Assembly (NCBI RefSeq): GCF_004342225.1
Contig: NZ_SMAR01000019.1
Location: 1 to 64,000, forward strand
DNA: 64,000 nucleotides
Source of the DNA: Martelella mediterranea
Lineage (GTDB): Bacteria > Pseudomonadota > Alphaproteobacteria > Rhizobiales > Rhizobiaceae
Reading direction: 5' to 3'
Part shown: positions 24,916 through 34,589 of the stretch, piece after piece
Numbering within the stretch: the first letter of the stretch is position 1
Layout of the letters: the number at the start of each line of letters is the position of its first letter
The notes under the pieces: generated by a model
Seen by the model: the letters and a program-made list of their open reading frames with translations, nothing else
What the model was told of the DNA's origin: nothing
Databases searched by the model: none
Made by a program: the position numbers and the translations under genes

Positions 24916-25769
24916 CCCAGATCAGACATTTCTGACTTGGCTTTACTCAGAACGGCCTGACTGGCCTCAGGATACCGCACGGGAACCTCGGAGAAGGTTG
25001 CGCAGGCAGCGTCCCTGTTATCAAGCCCAGCCAAAGACTGTCCAAGTTTCAGCAGCATTTCAGGCGCCTTGTCGGATTCACCATAGGCCTTGTAGGCGTT
25101 TAGAAAAGTGCGGGCCGCGTCATTATACTTCTGCTGTGCCAGCATCGACTCACCCAACCAGAAACTGGCATCGGGAATCAGCGGACTTTCCGGATAAGAC
25201 AGAACGAATTCTCCGAAAGCCTGTTCGGCCTGAGGATAGTCTCCTGAAAGGATCAGGTCATAGGCAGTTTTATAAAACTGTGCGTCATCACCACTGCCTT
25301 CAGCTGCCGTGGGAAGCGTCGAAGAAGGTGATGATGCAGTGTTACCTGCCGACCCCGATGAGGCAGTCCTATCTGAGCTGCTCTGATTGCTGTCCACACT
25401 ACCGGATTGCGTGTTGGCGGATTGCGTGCTGGCGGACGACGCGTTTCCACTCTGCGTCGAGCCGGATGTTGAAGCACCGCTTTCAATATCCTGAAGACGG
25501 AACTCCATATCCTCCTGCATCTTCCGCAGTTTTTCTTCCATCTGGAGCATCTGGAAATTGAGGTCTTCAATCTTACCTGTCAGATCACGCACCTGTTCTT
25601 CAAGCTGCATGACCCGCATCGAGGAATCGGTGCCCTGAACCTGCACAGCCTGATTGCCGCCATTCTGGTTGCCCTTGCCGGGAAACAGAGAAAAACCCTG
25701 CGCGTATGCAGCGGGCTGAACGCTGACCATAGCAAAGCCTGTCAAAAGGCATAAAACAGCTTTTTTCAT
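24909..25769 (-). CDS. cpoB: Tol-Pal system protein CpoB (YbgF)
   Basis: 286 aa from the ATG at 25769 (MKKAVLCLLTGFAMV), with a signal peptide ending AAYAQ. The N-terminal part has a coiled coil (about 45-90, MQLEEQVRDLTGKIEDLNFQMLQMEEKL) that trimerises CpoB. A Ser/Ala/Gln-rich linker (about 95-150) leads to TPR repeats (AQFYKTAYDLILSGDYPQAEQAFGEFVLSYPESPL and onward). CpoB coordinates Tol-Pal with PBP1B during outer-membrane constriction. The linker is long and low in complexity. A terminator between pal and cpoB suggests cpoB-tilS also has its own promoter. Confidence 0.9.
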   Translation of the reverse strand: MKKAVLCLLTGFAMVSVQPAAYAQGFSLFPGKGNQNGGNQAVQVQGTDSSMRVMQLEEQVRDLTGKIEDLNFQMLQMEEKLRKMQEDMEFRLQDIESGASTSGSTQSGNASSASTQSANTQSGSVDSNQSSSDRTASSGSAGNTASSPSSTLPTAAEGSGDDAQFYKTAYDLILSGDYPQAEQAFGEFVLSYPESPLIPDASFWLGESMLAQQKYNDAARTFLNAYKAYGESDKAPEMLLKLGQSLAGLDNRDAACATFSEVPVRYPEASQAVLSKAKSEMSDLGC

Positions 25770-25875
25770 AGCAAATGTTCCAATCCGCAATATCACGTGA
25801 CGTATTTCTGGACCGCGTAGCCAGACTTTCTGTCCTTATTTAGGACAAAACCCGGACATCTTCATCACAAGATAC

Positions 25876-25900
25876 AAAAAAACCGGCACGAATGCCGGTT
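25876..25900 (-). terminator. Terminator downstream of pal
   Basis: AACCGGCA (25881-25888) and TGCCGGTT (25893-25900) form an 8-bp stem with a 4-base loop, followed by a T run on the minus strand. T residues also flank the other side, so it may work in both directions. Confidence 0.8.
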
Positions 25901-25926
25901 TTCTGAAAAATTCAAGTCGGCAGGTC

Positions 25927-26475
25927 TCAGCTTCCAGCCCCACCCTGCAGGACCGTGACAGTCCGGCGGTTCTGCGACCAGCAACTGATATTGTCGCAGG
26001 TCGCGACAGGACGCTCTTTCCCATAGGAAATCGTGCTGATGCGTGATGCGGGAACACCACGTGAGACGAGATAGTTCTTGGTTGCGGTGGCACGGCGCGC
26101 ACCAAGCGCCAGGTTATACTCGCGCGTCCCGCGCTCATCGGCATGGCCTTCGATACGGATGCCGTAGTTCGGATACCGCATCAGCCACTGCGCCTGCTTG
26201 TCGAGCGTCTTCGCAGCAATCGGTGTTATCGCGGAAGAATCGGTTTCAAAGTAGACGGTATCACCGACGTTCAGGTCAAAATCCTGGGCGCTACCCGGTG
26301 AAGCAATACCACCATTGGCACCGGCAGCCTGAGCACCACTGCCCGGCAATTGCTGATCACCGCGCGAGGCACAACCTGCAAGCCCCAGCGCCATAACCGC
26401 GCAAAGCGCGACAATGGCGGGCTTCATTGCGTTCTTTTTCGACAGGGTTTGTGCCCCGGACATGGCTCGGCGCAT
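25927..26475 (-). CDS. pal: Peptidoglycan-associated lipoprotein Pal
   Basis: Up to 182 aa; the ATG at 26427 (MKPAIVALCAVMALGLAGC) gives a shorter precursor with a clean lipoprotein signal and is an equally good start. The lipobox LAGC places the lipid on Cys, so the protein sits in the outer membrane. The OmpA-like domain binds peptidoglycan: NVGDTVYFETDSSAITPIA, IEGHADERGTREYNLALGARRA and the end SQNRRTVTVLQGG. It corresponds to Omp16 of Brucella. It follows tolB after a gap containing a terminator. Confidence 0.95.
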   Translation of the reverse strand: MRRAMSGAQTLSKKNAMKPAIVALCAVMALGLAGCASRGDQQLPGSGAQAAGANGGIASPGSAQDFDLNVGDTVYFETDSSAITPIAAKTLDKQAQWLMRYPNYGIRIEGHADERGTREYNLALGARRATATKNYLVSRGVPASRISTISYGKERPVATCDNISCWSQNRRTVTVLQGGAGS

Positions 26476-26782
26476 CGCCGCTCTCCTTCATGCGTTTAAA
26501 ACTCTTCCGACCTAACAAACGACGCCCACTCATCAAAAGAACTCGTTTAAATGTCGGCAATCATCAATCTCTTGCAGCGCTTTTTACGGTTGCCCGGCGC
26601 ACAATCCGGGTTCCCCCTCAAGCAGGACAGGTCATCGACCGCCCGGCAGACCTCGAAGGGACAACTGGTCTGTCATTTGCGATACCATAGCATCGTTAAC
26701 CTGTAACAAACAAACTTCGTTAACATCTGGTAAAAAACGGTCCGCAGGCAAAGCTTGCTGAACGGACCGCCCCCTTCCTCCA
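26476..26782 (-). terminator. 307-base gap between tolB and pal with a terminator
   Basis: CGGTCCG (26738-26744) and CGGACCG (26763-26769) form a stem around an 18-base loop that itself can fold (GCAAAGCTTGC). Six T follow on the minus strand, so it ends tolB transcription. No gene is seen in the rest of the gap, which must hold a pal promoter. Confidence 0.6.
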
Positions 26783-28090
26783 TCAGTTCAGAAGCGGCGA
26801 CCAGGCCGGATCTGAAGCATAGTTCGGTGTCGGCACTTTCTGCTCGTTATAACCGGACAGATCGATTGAATAGAGATGCGGACCGCCCTCACCGGCATTC
26901 TGTCGGAAGAACATAATAACCCGGCCGTTTGGCGCCCATGTCGGCCCTTCATTATGGAAGCCTGTCGTGAGAATCCGCTCACCGCTGCCATCAGGTTTCA
27001 TCACACCGATCGAGAATTTTCCACCGGATTGCTTGGTGAATGCGATCAGGTCACCACGCGGAGACCAGACAGGGGTCGAATAGCTGCCGTCACCGAAGGA
27101 AATGCGGTGCTGGTTGGAACCGTCTGCGTTCATGACATAAAGCTGCTGACGGCCGCCACGGTCACTTTCAAACACAATCTGCTGACCATCAGGCGCATAT
27201 GATGGCGAGGTATCGATGGCATTCGAACTTGTCAGCCGCGTTGTCGCGCGGGTCCGCAGATCCATCGTATAGATATTGGCATTGCCATCCTGCTGGAGGC
27301 TCATGATAATGCGCTGGCCGTCTGGCGAGAAACGCGGTGCAAACGTCATACCGGGAAAATTACCGACAACCTCACGCTGACCTGTGTCGACCTGCCAGAG
27401 GTAAACACGGGGCTGGCCGGTCTCGTAGGACATGTAGGCCACCTCTTGCTGTGTCGGTGAAAAACGAGGCGTCAGAACCATATACTGCCCGTTGGTCAGC
27501 ATGCGGACATTATGGCCGTCCTGATCCATGATCGCCAGCTGGCGCTTTCTGTCGGTCTTGGGACCGGATTCAGAAACAAACACAATCTGGCTGTCGAAGT
27601 AACCGTCCTCACCCGTCAGCGCCTTGTAGATTGCATCAGCAATGATGTGCGAAACGCGGCGCCACTTGTCCGGCTGCGTATAAAACTGCTGGCCAATGAT
27701 CTGCTGCCCTGCATAGGTATCCCAGAGCCTGAACTGAACGTTTAGACGGCCATCGGCCTCCTGCGTGACGCGCCCAACGACGAGCGCCTCGGCATTCAGA
27801 AGCCGCCAGTCCTCAAAGCGTGGCATATCATCGGGGTTGGCGATATTCTGGATAAACGCAGACTTGTCGATCGGCTTGAAAAGACCGGAACGTTTCAGGT
27901 CTGCTGCGACCACATCTGATATCTGAATTCCCAACCCGTCATCGGAGACAAAATCGGTAATCGCAATCGGCAATGGCTGGACATTGCCCTGCGAAACATC
28001 GATCTCCACCAGAGCATTTGCGGGCGCCACAAACAGCAGAGACAGCCCTGCATAGGTGACAGAAAGGAACATTAGACAGCGTTTTAGCAT
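26783..28090 (-). CDS. tolB: Tol-Pal system beta-propeller protein TolB
   Basis: 435 aa, the normal length. A periplasmic protein that binds Pal and is recycled by TolA. The signal peptide ends near PANA. The N-terminal alpha/beta domain spans about 30-165 ([34 protein letters not shown]), and the C-terminal six-bladed propeller carries repeats such as [31 protein letters not shown] and [13 protein letters not shown]. It follows tolA by 77 bases in the tolQRAB order. Confidence 0.97.
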   Translation of the reverse strand: MLKRCLMFLSVTYAGLSLLFVAPANALVEIDVSQGNVQPLPIAITDFVSDDGLGIQISDVVAADLKRSGLFKPIDKSAFIQNIANPDDMPRFEDWRLLNAEALVVGRVTQEADGRLNVQFRLWDTYAGQQIIGQQFYTQPDKWRRVSHIIADAIYKALTGEDGYFDSQIVFVSESGPKTDRKRQLAIMDQDGHNVRMLTNGQYMVLTPRFSPTQQEVAYMSYETGQPRVYLWQVDTGQREVVGNFPGMTFAPRFSPDGQRIIMSLQQDGNANIYTMDLRTRATTRLTSSNAIDTSPSYAPDGQQIVFESDRGGRQQLYVMNADGSNQHRISFGDGSYSTPVWSPRGDLIAFTKQSGGKFSIGVMKPDGSGERILTTGFHNEGPTWAPNGRVIMFFRQNAGEGGPHLYSIDLSGYNEQKVPTPNYASDPAWSPLLN

Positions 28091-28167
28091 GATCGGACTT
28101 GCCTTTCAGCGATTCTGCCGGTTGCTGCGATTGATAGAGCGCACCCCAGCGGTTCCGGATTATTCAG

Positions 28168-29277
28168 TTATAACATCTGACTTGGATCAAAGTTCACGAT
28201 GACTTCTCTCCAGGCTTCATATTTTTCAGGCGGAAGATTGACGAATGGTGATGCTTTCAGCACGGCACGGCGCGCGCCACCGGCCAGAATGTTGCGGGCG
28301 CTTTCGCTTCCACCCGTCGCGGTGACTTCCGGTTGCCCGATAATAGCCCCGGAAGGATCGAGACGAATATGAATACGGATCCGAACGCCTTCCGCGCCAT
28401 CGAGCCCGGCAAGGATCGACCAGTTGCGCTGGATCTGCCCGCGAAGGGCATCCAGTTCACTTTGAGATAACTGGGCAGCACTTGTCGAAGTCTGCGTGCC
28501 AAGTGAGGCTTCCGCCTGAGAGCGCGCGGCACCACCGCCCTGACTGTCTGCCCTGTTCAAAAGTGCAGAGATTTCATCGACGTTGAAATTATCACTGCTT
28601 TCGCTCGTCGTTGATGCAGTCGTCTGCGTATCTGTATCAGGCTTCGGCGGCTGCTCGGCAACCTGTTGCTGCGGCCGTCTTTCAGGAAGCGGCGCCTGGT
28701 CCGGAAAGACGAGTTCTTGCGGCGGCTCTTGGGCTTCCGGTTCGTTCTCCGCGACCTGCGGTTCCGGCGTTGGTGCCGGCGCAGGTTCAGGGGTCTCTAC
28801 AGCTTCAGGAGCAGGCGCCGGTTTCGGTTCTGGTTCCGGGGTTGGCTCCGGCTCCGGTGCAGCCGCAGCTTCAGGCTCCGGCTGAGGCGCAGGCTCGGGA
28901 ACCGGCGGCGGAGCACTTTCTTCCGGCGCAACCTCATTCTGAACGCTCTCCGAGGGCTTCGGCGGAGCGGCGGCTTCCTGCTCCACATCGGAAGCCTCGG
29001 CATTTTCCTGCGTGTCCAGATCGATATCGTTATTGCCGACATTTGTGGCGTCGGCCACTTCATCGGGACGCTTGGTTGGCACCGGTGCGGGCTGATCCGT
29101 CAGTTCGGCACTGTCATCGCCCTGCTGAACTTGCGTCACGTCCTGAACCGGTATGAGGGTAACCGGCAACGCCTCGACATCTGCAACCTCGAATGAGGCA
29201 GGTGCGCCAAGCAGAAACACTGCCCAGCCAAGGACCAGACAGTGCAGAACAAATGAAATGGCGAGGCTGCGCTTCAT
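28168..29277 (-). CDS. tolA: TolA-like periplasm-spanning protein
   Basis: 369 aa. One N-terminal transmembrane segment (LAISFVLHCLVLGWAVFLL) anchors it to TolQ/R. The central domain (about 50-215) is rich in Pro, Glu and Ala, including a run of PEPEP units, unlike the Ala/Lys helical domain of enterobacterial TolA, so it is probably an extended rod. The C-terminal domain (LDALRGQIQRNWSILAGLDGAEGVRIRIHIRLDPSGAI) is the TolA/TonB-like binding domain. Position between tolR and tolB makes the identity firm despite low conservation. Confidence 0.9.
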   Translation of the reverse strand: MKRSLAISFVLHCLVLGWAVFLLGAPASFEVADVEALPVTLIPVQDVTQVQQGDDSAELTDQPAPVPTKRPDEVADATNVGNNDIDLDTQENAEASDVEQEAAAPPKPSESVQNEVAPEESAPPPVPEPAPQPEPEAAAAPEPEPTPEPEPKPAPAPEAVETPEPAPAPTPEPQVAENEPEAQEPPQELVFPDQAPLPERRPQQQVAEQPPKPDTDTQTTASTTSESSDNFNVDEISALLNRADSQGGGAARSQAEASLGTQTSTSAAQLSQSELDALRGQIQRNWSILAGLDGAEGVRIRIHIRLDPSGAIIGQPEVTATGGSESARNILAGGARRAVLKASPFVNLPPEKYEAWREVIVNFDPSQML

Positions 29278-29286
29278 GGCGGCTAA

Positions 29287-29739
29287 TCAGCTATCCTGTT
29301 CCTGTAGTGTCACAAGCCCGATATTATTAAAGCCCGCAGACGAAATACGTGCCATCACCTTCATGACCGTGCCATAACCGGCATTGGCATCGCCGCGCAC
29401 ATAAATGCGCTCGCTGTATCCCGTTGTCGCAATTGCTTCGAGCTTTGGAACCACTTCATCAATGCCGATTTCGCTTTCCTGCAGGAATATCTTTCCGTCA
29501 GGCGTCACCGAAATCGTGATCGGCTGCGTATCGGAATTCATCGCCTGTGCCTGTGTCTCAGGTAGATCGATCGGTACGCCAACTGTCATCATTGGTGCAG
29601 CCACCATAAAGATGATCAGCAACACCAGCATGACGTCGACGAGTGGTGTGACATTGATTTCACTGACCGGAGCGCGATGGCCGCGGCGGCGCCCACGCCG
29701 TCCGCCGCCTGATCCGCCCGATCCCATGGACATTCCCAT
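29287..29739 (-). CDS. tolR: Tol-Pal proton-channel subunit TolR
   Basis: 150 aa of the ExbD/TolR family. A Gly/Arg-rich N-terminus is followed by one transmembrane helix with the proton-carrying Asp (SEINVTPLVDVMLVLLIIFMVAAPM, about 25-49). The periplasmic domain ends ISSAGFNNIGLVTLQEQ. It forms the Tol motor with TolQ. The start is 27 bases after tolQ and the stop is 9 bases before tolA. Confidence 0.96.
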   Translation of the reverse strand: MGMSMGSGGSGGGRRGRRRGHRAPVSEINVTPLVDVMLVLLIIFMVAAPMMTVGVPIDLPETQAQAMNSDTQPITISVTPDGKIFLQESEIGIDEVVPKLEAIATTGYSERIYVRGDANAGYGTVMKVMARISSAGFNNIGLVTLQEQDS

Positions 29740-29766
29740 ATCGTTGATCTCCTTTGGTTTCAGGCG

Positions 29767-30486
29767 TTACTCGGCAGCCGGACGGGACTGCATTTTCTCA
29801 TCGATCTGCCGTGACAGGATCGCGGAGAACTCGTCTGCAAAGCCTTCCATGCGGGCAGAAAGCTTGCCGGCATCAGCGGAGAACTTGTTATAGGCAATCA
29901 CCGCGGGGATAGCCGCAACCAGACCGATCGCCGTCGCCAGAAGCGCTTCGGCAATACCCGGCGCGACAACCGCCAGATTGGTCGATTTCGAACCCGCAAT
30001 GGCCTGAAACGACGTCATGATACCCACAACGGTACCGAAAAGGCCGATGAATGGCGCTGCTGAACCGACACTGGCCAGAAAGCCCAACCGGGCCTCAAGC
30101 GCATCGGATTCGCGCTGGATCGCAACATCCATGGCCTTATCGACGCGCATTTGCAGGCCGACCGGCGTGCGTGCCCCGCGCTCGAATGATTTCTTCCATT
30201 CGCGCATGGCGGAAACAAAAATTGCAGCCATGCCGGAGGTCTTCCGTTCCGAAAGTGTACTGTAGAGCTTTTCCAGCGATGTGCCGGACCAGAAAGCATC
30301 TTCAAACTGGTTATAGGCGCGACGCTCTTTGTTATAGGCGATGATCTTTTCGATCACGATTGCCCAGGTCCAGACTGAAGCTGCGATCAGCCCCAGCATG
30401 ACGAGTTTGACAATCAGACCGGCCTGCCAAAAAAGCGCCAGAAGGCCGACATCGGTATGTGCTGCTTCCAACCCAAGCTGTTCCAT
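29767..30486 (-). CDS. tolQ: Tol-Pal proton-channel subunit TolQ
   Basis: 239 aa from the ATG at 30486 (MEQLGLEAAHTDVGLL). ExbB/TolQ/MotA family with three transmembrane segments: about 18-40 (FWQAGLIVKLVMLGLIAASVW), and two in the C-terminal half (GFLASVGSAAPFIGLFGTVVGIM and IAEALLATAIGLVAAIPAVIAYN). It makes the proton channel with TolR. First tol gene after ybgC, from which it is separated by 292 bases with no gene seen. Confidence 0.96.
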   Translation of the reverse strand: MEQLGLEAAHTDVGLLALFWQAGLIVKLVMLGLIAASVWTWAIVIEKIIAYNKERRAYNQFEDAFWSGTSLEKLYSTLSERKTSGMAAIFVSAMREWKKSFERGARTPVGLQMRVDKAMDVAIQRESDALEARLGFLASVGSAAPFIGLFGTVVGIMTSFQAIAGSKSTNLAVVAPGIAEALLATAIGLVAAIPAVIAYNKFSADAGKLSARMEGFADEFSAILSRQIDEKMQSRPAAE

Positions 30487-30778
30487 GTGACGCGTGTCCT
30501 TGAATATATGAGCCCGGCGCACCGGGCAGTACAGATTAGAGTCGCCTGCAAGACGCGGTTTGAACTTCCGGTGTGCTTGGAAACATCATTTATCGCCTTC
30601 CTCTAACACAAACGTGGTGAAAGGTTGGCATTCATGCCCAATAAACCTGAAAACGCATTAAACACAGACGTAGTTAACGCCCGGTTACTTCCAGCCCGCC
30701 CCCCGGCACGAAAACCTGTGATTTTCAGGGCAAGGAAGGTGGAGAACCGAATTGCGGCGCAATTCCTTCACATAATAT

Positions 30779-31255
30779 TCAAGTTTTATCAAGCCCGCCG
30801 CTTTGCAGCGTCTTGGCCAGATCATCGGGCATACGGCGCGCCCGGCCCGCCTTGTTGATAATCACGACTGTCACTGTTGCTGTGGTTAGAAGCGTATCAT
30901 GAGCATAAATCGCCTGCTCAAGGATAAGGCGTACACCGGTCGCCTTCTTTGTCCGGGTCGTGATCAGCAGTATATCATCCATGCGCGCGGGACGGATGAA
31001 CTTCAGATCCATATGATGAACCGCGAAGGCAAGACCCTCTTCATCATAATCATGTAGCGCACCCTGCTCAACGCCGAGGCATCGCAGATAGTCCGTCCGC
31101 CCGCGTTCAAAGAAGTGCAGATACCGCGCGTGATAGACGATGCCGGAAAAATCGGTATCTTCATAATAAATGCGTTGACGCAGGCGGTGCTCACCCCCTT
31201 CAAGCCAGCCGCTCAACGGCACCGCTTCAAAATCGATATTGCTGCTCGAACCCAT
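30779..31255 (-). CDS. ybgC: Tol-Pal-associated acyl-CoA thioesterase YbgC
   Basis: 158 aa from the ATG at 31255. Hot-dog fold thioesterase of the YbgC/4-hydroxybenzoyl-CoA type. The catalytic region IYYEDTDFSGIVYHARYLHFFERGRTDYLR (about 32-61) holds the conserved Asp, Tyr and His. Further family features are FIRPARMDDILLITT and EQAIYAH. It acts on short-chain acyl-CoA or acyl-ACP and is nearly always encoded ahead of tolQ, as here. Confidence 0.93.
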   Translation of the reverse strand: MGSSSNIDFEAVPLSGWLEGGEHRLRQRIYYEDTDFSGIVYHARYLHFFERGRTDYLRCLGVEQGALHDYDEEGLAFAVHHMDLKFIRPARMDDILLITTRTKKATGVRLILEQAIYAHDTLLTTATVTVVIINKAGRARRMPDDLAKTLQSGGLDKT

Positions 31256-31467
31256 GGCACACCTCACTGTCGTGTATCAGATCGCTTCATACGCCACGCC
31301 CGGAATGCTCCGCAAGCGCTCCATTGAGGCGCACGGGGCAAAGCTGCAAGAGGCGTACAGGTTATGGCAAAGGGCGCTTGTGTAACAATTTCATCGCATT
31401 TATGTCATACTGAATTCAATACAAACTGAATCCTGAGTTTTCTTTAGAACTGATCGGAGAGACGCCA

Positions 31468-32688
31468 ATGAAAATCGCGGTTATGGGCGGAGACGGATTT
31501 GTCGGTTGGCCGACATCCCTGCATCTTTCGGATGCCGGACACGATGTCCACATCATCGATAATCTTTCGCGCCGCTGGATCGATACCGAGCTTGGCGTTC
31601 AGTCGCTGACACCGATGGATTCCATCCAGGAACGTACACGTATCTGGCAGGCCGAAACCGGTCGCCGCATTCATTTTCATCTGATCGATCTGGCAAAGGA
31701 TTACGAGATCCTGAAGCAGTGGCTGGCGGATGAGCGGCCGGATGCGATTATCCATTTCGCTGAACAGCGTGCAGCCCCCTACTCAATGAAGTCGGACCGG
31801 CACAAAAACTACACGGTCGATAACAACGTAAGTGCTACGCACAATCTGCTGAACGCAATCGTTGAAGTTGGCCTTGATTCTCACATCGTTCACCTCGGCA
31901 CGATGGGTGTTTACGGTTATTCCACGGTTGGCGCTGCCATCCCGGAAGGGTACCTGCCAGTCGACATCACAGCGGTCACGGGCGAGAAGGTATCGCAGGA
32001 GATCCTGTACCCGGCCAATCCCGGCTCGATCTATCATATGACGAAGTGCCTCGATCAGCTTCTTTTTGCCTTTTATGCCAAGAATGACGGTTTGCGGATC
32101 ACCGACCTGCATCAGGGCATTGTCTGGGGCACACATACAGAACAGACCAAGCGTCACCCGCAGCTTATCAACCGCTTCGATTATGATGGTGACTACGGCA
32201 CAGTACTGAACCGCTTCCTTATACAGGCTGCAATCGGCTATCCGCTGACTGTCCATGGTGTTGGTGGCCAGACGCGTGCCTTTATTCACATTCAGGATTC
32301 TGTTCGGTGCATCGAGCTGGCGCTTAAAAACCCGCCGGAACGTAATTCGCGCGTCGAAATCTTCAATCAGATGACGGAAACCCACCGGGTCCGTGATCTG
32401 GCAAAAATGATTTCTGAAATGAGCGGAACTGAAATCGCCTGGTTGCCCAACCCACGCAAGGAAGCACCGGAAAACGAGCTGATCGTGAAAAACGACAAGT
32501 TCATCGCCCTCGGCCTCGACCCGATCACGCTGAAAGAAGGCCTTCTGGAAGAGATCGTGGAAATTGCCAAAAAGTATGCTTACCGCGTCGACCGCAGCCG
32601 TGTTCCGGCCGTTTCGGCCTGGACAAAGGATATCGCATCGACGATCAATCGCGATCCCGAAGGCAAATCACTGAAATCGGTTTCCTGA
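31468..32688 (+). CDS. sqdB: UDP-sulfoquinovose synthase SqdB
   Basis: 406 aa, close to the family length. SqdB makes UDP-sulfoquinovose from UDP-glucose and sulfite, the head-group donor for the sulfolipid SQDG. The NAD-binding start is VMGGDGFVGWPTSLHLS. The catalytic Thr/Tyr/Lys are in HLGTMGVYGYS and GSIYHMTKCLDQ, and the UDP-binding part includes QGIVWGTHTEQT. It heads an operon whose next gene starts 4 bases after its stop. A GATCGGAGAG ribosome site precedes the ATG. Confidence 0.95.
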   Translation: MKIAVMGGDGFVGWPTSLHLSDAGHDVHIIDNLSRRWIDTELGVQSLTPMDSIQERTRIWQAETGRRIHFHLIDLAKDYEILKQWLADERPDAIIHFAEQRAAPYSMKSDRHKNYTVDNNVSATHNLLNAIVEVGLDSHIVHLGTMGVYGYSTVGAAIPEGYLPVDITAVTGEKVSQEILYPANPGSIYHMTKCLDQLLFAFYAKNDGLRITDLHQGIVWGTHTEQTKRHPQLINRFDYDGDYGTVLNRFLIQAAIGYPLTVHGVGGQTRAFIHIQDSVRCIELALKNPPERNSRVEIFNQMTETHRVRDLAKMISEMSGTEIAWLPNPRKEAPENELIVKNDKFIALGLDPITLKEGLLEEIVEIAKKYAYRVDRSRVPAVSAWTKDIASTINRDPEGKSLKSVS

Positions 32689-32692
32689 AAAT

Positions 32693-33553
32693 ATGGCTGA
32701 GATACAGAATGAAAGCCTTCGCCGCTCGGCGGAGGCAAACTCTCCTTTTGCGTTCGTCACGCTTGTCACCAACAATGACTATGCCATGGGCGCGCTGGCA
32801 CTGGCGCGCTCCATCTTTCTGACCGGCACGCCTGCCGATGTTGTCGTGCTTTATACCGGTGGCACACCGGATGCTGCGCTGAAACCACTGGAAGAGATCG
32901 GTTGCCGGCTGATTGCCGCAGATCATCTTCCAACATCTGACGCATTCAACGCGCGCCATGCACGCAAGGAGATTCATGGCAACGCCCCGTTCACCAAGGG
33001 CCGCAAGCCGGAATTTCACACGCCGCTCGACAATTTCTGCAAGCTGCGCCTCTGGCAGCTGGTGGAATACAGCGCAACAGTCTTCATTGATGCTGATGCA
33101 CTGGTCCTGCAGAATATCGATAAACTGTTTTTCTATCCGGAATTTTCAGCCGCCCCGAATGTTTATGAAACGATCGCGGACTTTCACCGGCTGAACTCCG
33201 GGGTTTTTGTCGCGCGGCCGTCAGAAGCAACATTCGAAGCGATGCTGGAAGCGCTGGACGCAACGGACGCCTTCTGGCGGCGCACCGACCAGACCTTTCT
33301 TCAGGCGTTTTTCCCGGACTGGCACGGCCTGCCGGTCTTCATGAATATGCTGCAATATGTCTGGTTCAACCTGCCGGAACTCTGGCGCTGGGATGAAATT
33401 GGCGTGCTGCACTACCAGTATGAAAAACCGTGGGAAGAAGAGAATCCACGCGCAGAGCAGTTGAAGCCCTTGATCGACCTTTGGTGGGCCTATTTCGATG
33501 GTGATGCCATTCCCGACGTAACAACGCTTGAGAACCCAGCCGAAGCAAAATGA
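32693..33553 (+). CDS. sqdD: Glycosyltransferase SqdD (sulfolipid synthesis)
   Basis: 286 aa of family GT8 (glycogenin-like). TLVTNNDYAMGALALARSIFLTGT at the start, then KLRLWQLVEYSATVFIDADALVLQNIDKLF carries the metal-binding DXD (about 138-140), followed by NSGVFVARPSE. In Rhodobacter and Sinorhizobium the sqdBDC operon encodes such a protein, proposed to transfer sulfoquinovose from UDP. Overlap with sqdC by ATGA and the close spacing after sqdB show a three-gene operon. The name follows operon context as much as sequence. Confidence 0.85.
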   Translation: MAEIQNESLRRSAEANSPFAFVTLVTNNDYAMGALALARSIFLTGTPADVVVLYTGGTPDAALKPLEEIGCRLIAADHLPTSDAFNARHARKEIHGNAPFTKGRKPEFHTPLDNFCKLRLWQLVEYSATVFIDADALVLQNIDKLFFYPEFSAAPNVYETIADFHRLNSGVFVARPSEATFEAMLEALDATDAFWRRTDQTFLQAFFPDWHGLPVFMNMLQYVWFNLPELWRWDEIGVLHYQYEKPWEEENPRAEQLKPLIDLWWAYFDGDAIPDVTTLENPAEAK

Positions 33554-34452
33554 AGCACGTCCTTGTGAGCGGCGGCACAGGTTTGGTCGGCCGTTATATT
33601 GTCGAAGAATGTCTGGCTGCCGGTTTCAGCGTCACCGTCGCAGGGCGCACACGTCCTGCGGAGGATCTGTTTTACAGCAAAGTCGGTTTCAGACCGCTGA
33701 CACTTGATCCGGACCGCGATCAGACCGCGATTTTCGATGGCATCGATATTTTTGTCCACGCCGCTTTTCAGCATGTTTCAGGGCGCTATCGCGGTGGCGA
33801 AGGCGATGACCCGGAAGGCTTCATCCGGCAAAACCGCGATGGCACAATCGCTCTCTTCAGGGCCGCCAGACGTGCGGGTATCAATCGTGCCGTCTTTCTG
33901 TCCAGCCGCGCCGTCTATGATGGCTATCCAGCTGGCACGGAACTGTCCGAAAGCATGACGCCAGAGCCGGAAAGTCTTTATGGCAAAGTCAAATGGGAGG
34001 CCGAACAGGCCATCGCCGAACTTGCCGCGCCGGGCTTTGTCCCGACCAGCCTGCGTGCGACCGGCGTTTACGGCGACCTGTCGCCGAATAAGTGGCACGA
34101 TCTGTTTGAGCGTTATATGAAAGGTGAACCGGTTGCAGCACGGGCTGGCAGCGAGGTGCACGGACGCGACCTTGCCCGAGCCGCTCTCACCGTCGCTGCC
34201 GCCCCTGTCTATAAGGTCAGCGGAAAAGCCTTCAACGTCTCGGACATCGTCACCGACACGCGCGCAATTTTATCGCCGCTGAAATCTGCTATCGCGGGGT
34301 CCCGCCCCCTGCCGGAACGGGGCGATCATGAAGGCGTCAGCGTAATGACCACCGCAAAGCTGAATGCTCTGGGGTGGCGCACCGGTGGCATTCCCCTCTT
34401 TGATGCGACACTTGAGGCATTGATTTCCGACTTCCTCGATCGCCGAAGCTAA
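33550..34452 (+). CDS. sqdC: NAD(P)-dependent epimerase/dehydratase SqdC
   Basis: 300 aa. The N-terminal Rossmann motif is GGTGLVGRYIVEECLAAG, and VFLSSRAVYDG and ESLYGKVKWEAEQAI supply the Ser/Tyr/Lys centre of extended short-chain dehydrogenases. In R. sphaeroides an sqdC mutant accumulates a sulfoquinovosyl-dihydroxyacetone, so SqdC is thought to act in the last steps of SQDG formation. Third gene of sqdBDC, starting in an ATGA overlap with sqdD. Confidence 0.85.
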   Translation: MKHVLVSGGTGLVGRYIVEECLAAGFSVTVAGRTRPAEDLFYSKVGFRPLTLDPDRDQTAIFDGIDIFVHAAFQHVSGRYRGGEGDDPEGFIRQNRDGTIALFRAARRAGINRAVFLSSRAVYDGYPAGTELSESMTPEPESLYGKVKWEAEQAIAELAAPGFVPTSLRATGVYGDLSPNKWHDLFERYMKGEPVAARAGSEVHGRDLARAALTVAAAPVYKVSGKAFNVSDIVTDTRAILSPLKSAIAGSRPLPERGDHEGVSVMTTAKLNALGWRTGGIPLFDATLEALISDFLDRRS

Positions 34453-34589
34453 AAGCTGGAACGTGATTATTGTGCAACCGGGCGACCGCCTTTTCCTTGA
34501 GAAGACGGCCTGAAACAACTAGATCTGATAGAAAGTTTCAAAAGCTCAGACTTTTGCTCACAAACCTATATGACCGACAGGATATTTTA

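Noticed and set aside
31395-31450. Possible PhoB box upstream of sqdB (ATGTCAT and a repeated ACTGAAT)
   Set aside because: Only one half-site resembles the consensus and the spacing to the second is wrong.
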